64,000 nt of DNA from SSSZ01 sp016790965 (GTDB lineage Bacteria > Pseudomonadota > Gammaproteobacteria > Burkholderiales > Rhodocyclaceae), in the NCBI GenBank assembly GCA_016790965.1, contig JAEUNZ010000040.1, positions 1-64,000 of the forward strand, written 5' to 3'. The notes beneath the pieces were generated by a model. The model was not told where the DNA came from. It made no database searches and was given only the letters and a program-made list of their open reading frames with translations. Below, piece after piece: positions 62,469-64,000 of this stretch (position 1 is the stretch's first letter; each line of letters begins with the position of its first letter). The position numbers were made by a program, and so were the translations under genes.

Positions 62469-62662
62469 CAGCGTCCCCGCTTCTCGGAAACCCAGGCGGC
62501 CAGCGCAATCAGGGCAATCCAGACCCCGAAGAGGTAACAATAGGTCGCGGGCAGGCCGGCGATTTCCCCATCGGGCAAGGAGACCAGGGGAAAACTGAGC
62601 AGCGGAAGCCCCACGAGGCCGATCCCCGCCAGCCGCTGGCGGATGGTCGAAGTTTGCCGCAT
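62468..62662 (-). CDS. Small two-helix membrane protein before the transporter-kinase
   Basis: This is a 64-aa protein from ATG 62662 with GGGGGA upstream. Two hydrophobic segments (LAGIGLVGLPLLSFPLVSL and TYCYLFGVWIALIALAAWV) are joined by PDGEIAGLP, and the C-terminus is basic (SEKRGR). It overlaps the kinase start by one base. The placement is like that of the small subunit of SSS transporters (DUF4212 or DUF3311), so it may be an accessory subunit of the SLC5 domain. Confidence 0.72.
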   Translation of the reverse strand: MRQTSTIRQRLAGIGLVGLPLLSFPLVSLPDGEIAGLPATYCYLFGVWIALIALAAWVSEKRGR

Positions 62663-62832
62663 CAGCGTATCCCCCAAACAAAAACGGCCAACACGCACCG
62701 CGTGTCAGCCGTTCTCCGGCGGATATCGCATCCCGCCTTCGCGGTCACCAAGTGGGCGACCATGTCTCCTCCCTGCCTTGTATGTTTGGCGTCCCCCCCA
62801 GGCAAGAGGGCGGGTCCGCTTCCTGCAACCCT

Positions 62833-62868
62833 GGACCGGGCCGGGTTGCCCCGGCCCGGAATCCGGTC
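62833..62868. terminator. Strong inverted repeat after acs, possible terminator
   Basis: A GC-rich palindrome (GGACCGGGCCGGG, loop, CCCCGGCCCGG, then CCGGTCC) lies directly downstream of the acs stop. No T-run follows, so it may act as a processing or attenuation structure rather than a full terminator. Confidence 0.4.
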
Positions 62869-62870
62869 CG

Positions 62871-64000
62871 TCAGATCGAGTTCTTGAGCTGCTCGAGGAT
62901 GGCCGGGTTTTCCAGGGTGGAGGTGTCCTGCGTGAGTTCCTCACCCTTGGCCAGGCCGCGCAGCAGACGACGCATGATCTTGCCGGAACGGGTCTTGGGC
63001 AGGTTGTCGCCGAAGCGGATGTCCTTGGGCTTGGCGATGGGACCGATTTCCTTGCCCACCCAGTCAGAAAGCTCCTTGGCGATCTTCTTGGCGGCATCGG
63101 CATCGGCCGGACGGGCGCCCTTCAGCACCACGAAGGCGACGATGGCCTCACCGGTCAGATCGTCCGGACGGCCGACAACGGCAGCTTCAGCGACCAGCGG
63201 GTTGGCCACCAGGGCGGATTCGATTTCCATGGTGCCCATCCGGTGACCCGAAACGTTCAGCACGTCGTCGATACGGCCGGTGATGGTGAAGTAACCGTTG
63301 TTGGCGTCACGGATGGCGCCGTCGCCGGCCAGATAAAGCTTGCCCTGGAAGTCGGCAGGGTAGTAAGACTTGACGAAGCGGTCCGGATCGCCCCAGATGG
63401 TTCGGATCATGGACGGCCACGGCTTCTTGCACACCAGGATGCCGCCTTGACCCCAGGGCAGTTCGGAACCGGTTTCGTCCACCACGGCGAACTGGATGCC
63501 CGGGAACGGCAGGGTGCAGGAACCCGGAACCAGCGGGGTGGCGCCCGGCAGCGGGGTGATCATGTGGCCGCCGGTCTCGGTCTGCCAGAAGGTATCGACG
63601 ATGGGGCAGCGGCTGCCGCCCACATTGTCGTAGTACCACTGCCAGGCAGCCGGGTTGATCGGCTCGCCGACGGAACCCAGGATGCGCAGGGTGGACAGGT
63701 TGTAGCTCTTGGGATGGACGGCCGCATTGGCGTCGGAAGCCTTGATGAGCGAGCGGATGGCGGTCGGCGCGGTGTAGAACACGGTGACGCCATGATCCTG
63801 GATCATTTTCCAGAAACGGCCGGCATCCGGGTAGGTGGGCACGCCTTCGAAGACCACTTCGGTCACGCCGCAGGCCAGGGGACCGTAGGTGATGTAGGTG
63901 TGGCCCGTCACCCAGCCGATGTCGGCGGTACACCAGAAGGTGTCTGAAGGCTTGATGTCGAAGGTCCACTTCATGGTCAGCATGGCGTGCAGCAGATAGC
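62871..64000 (-). CDS. acs: Acetyl-CoA synthetase, C-terminal part (gene runs off the window)
   Basis: About 376 codons of the C-terminal part are visible, and the frame is open at the right edge. Adenylation motifs are YTAPTAIRSLIKASD, VDTFWQTETGGHMITPLPG (the core YxxTE-like motif), KSYYPADFQGKLYLAGDGAIRD, GRIDDVLNVSGHRMGTMEIESALV and the acetylatable lysine in LPKTRSGKIMRRLLRGLA. It activates acetate to acetyl-CoA via acetyl-AMP. It is co-directional with and 208 bases upstream of the sensor-symporter cluster. Confidence 0.96.
   Translation of the reverse strand, partial: YLLHAMLTMKWTFDIKPSDTFWCTADIGWVTGHTYITYGPLACGVTEVVFEGVPTYPDAGRFWKMIQDHGVTVFYTAPTAIRSLIKASDANAAVHPKSYNLSTLRILGSVGEPINPAAWQWYYDNVGGSRCPIVDTFWQTETGGHMITPLPGATPLVPGSCTLPFPGIQFAVVDETGSELPWGQGGILVCKKPWPSMIRTIWGDPDRFVKSYYPADFQGKLYLAGDGAIRDANNGYFTITGRIDDVLNVSGHRMGTMEIESALVANPLVAEAAVVGRPDDLTGEAIVAFVVLKGARPADADAAKKIAKELSDWVGKEIGPIAKPKDIRFGDNLPKTRSGKIMRRLLRGLAKGEELTQDTSTLENPAILEQLKNSI

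Overview
The window is about 66% GC and densely coded, with many gene pairs overlapping by 1 or 4 bases. The gene set points to a betaproteobacterium, most likely of the order Rhodocyclales. It includes succinylase-pathway lysine genes beside pilU, a phasin, a PEP-CTERM protein, VC_2705-type symporters with DUF4212 partners, a c-type cytochrome, and paired YceI/cytochrome b561 genes. The order-level placement is inferred from gene content, not from a database match.

Left part (1-24 kb). The tail of an unknown gene is followed by an AT-rich promoter region. Then comes a small secreted cluster: a 50-aa lipoprotein-like ORF, a 277-aa exported protein, a 3008-aa RTX protein with an N-terminal class-3 lipase domain, and a glycosyltransferase. 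Next are a cytochrome c, two orphan substrate-binding proteins, the DEAD-box helicase deaD, several membrane or envelope proteins of unknown role, a methyltransferase, and an oligopeptide-type binding lipoprotein. A 232-bp MITE-like element and a solo half-copy lie in the gaps.

Middle part (24-47 kb). dapC-dapD-pilU-dapE-prmB form a tight operon. A PEP-CTERM protein has a near-consensus sigma-54 promoter and an IHF-like site upstream. Then follow a solo HicA-like protein, purL, an exonuclease/GIY-YIG fusion with creA, a cupin gene split by a small inverted-repeat element, and a phasin with a sigma-70 promoter and an FNR-like box. After these come a YecA-like/PQQ-dehydrogenase pair, a GST, and a LysR/qorB divergon leading into a redox-type row: an aromatic-dioxygenase-like gene carrying a 267-bp in-frame MITE, cytochrome b561 and two YceI genes. 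A NERD-domain gene sits immediately downstream of tRNA-Ser(GGA).

Right part (47-64 kb). After a TPR gene and a small membrane gene, almost everything runs on the minus strand and forms an acetate uptake, activation and sensing cluster. In transcription order it is acs (cut by the window edge), a small membrane protein, an SLC5-STAC-histidine kinase (CrbS/CbrA type), a receiver-only response regulator, a membrane pseudo-kinase fused to a DEDDh exonuclease, two DUF294-type nucleotidyltransferases (one with cNMP and CBS domains), a catalytically dead exonuclease-fold protein, and two tandem DUF4212 plus sodium:solute symporter pairs. The coupling of nucleotidyltransferase, live exonuclease, dead exonuclease and sensor modules to carboxylate transport is the most intriguing system here.

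Four MITE-like elements with different terminal repeats were found, two of them inside genes. Two of the four share the same hairpin core. No CRISPR array, phage or complete insertion sequence is visible.
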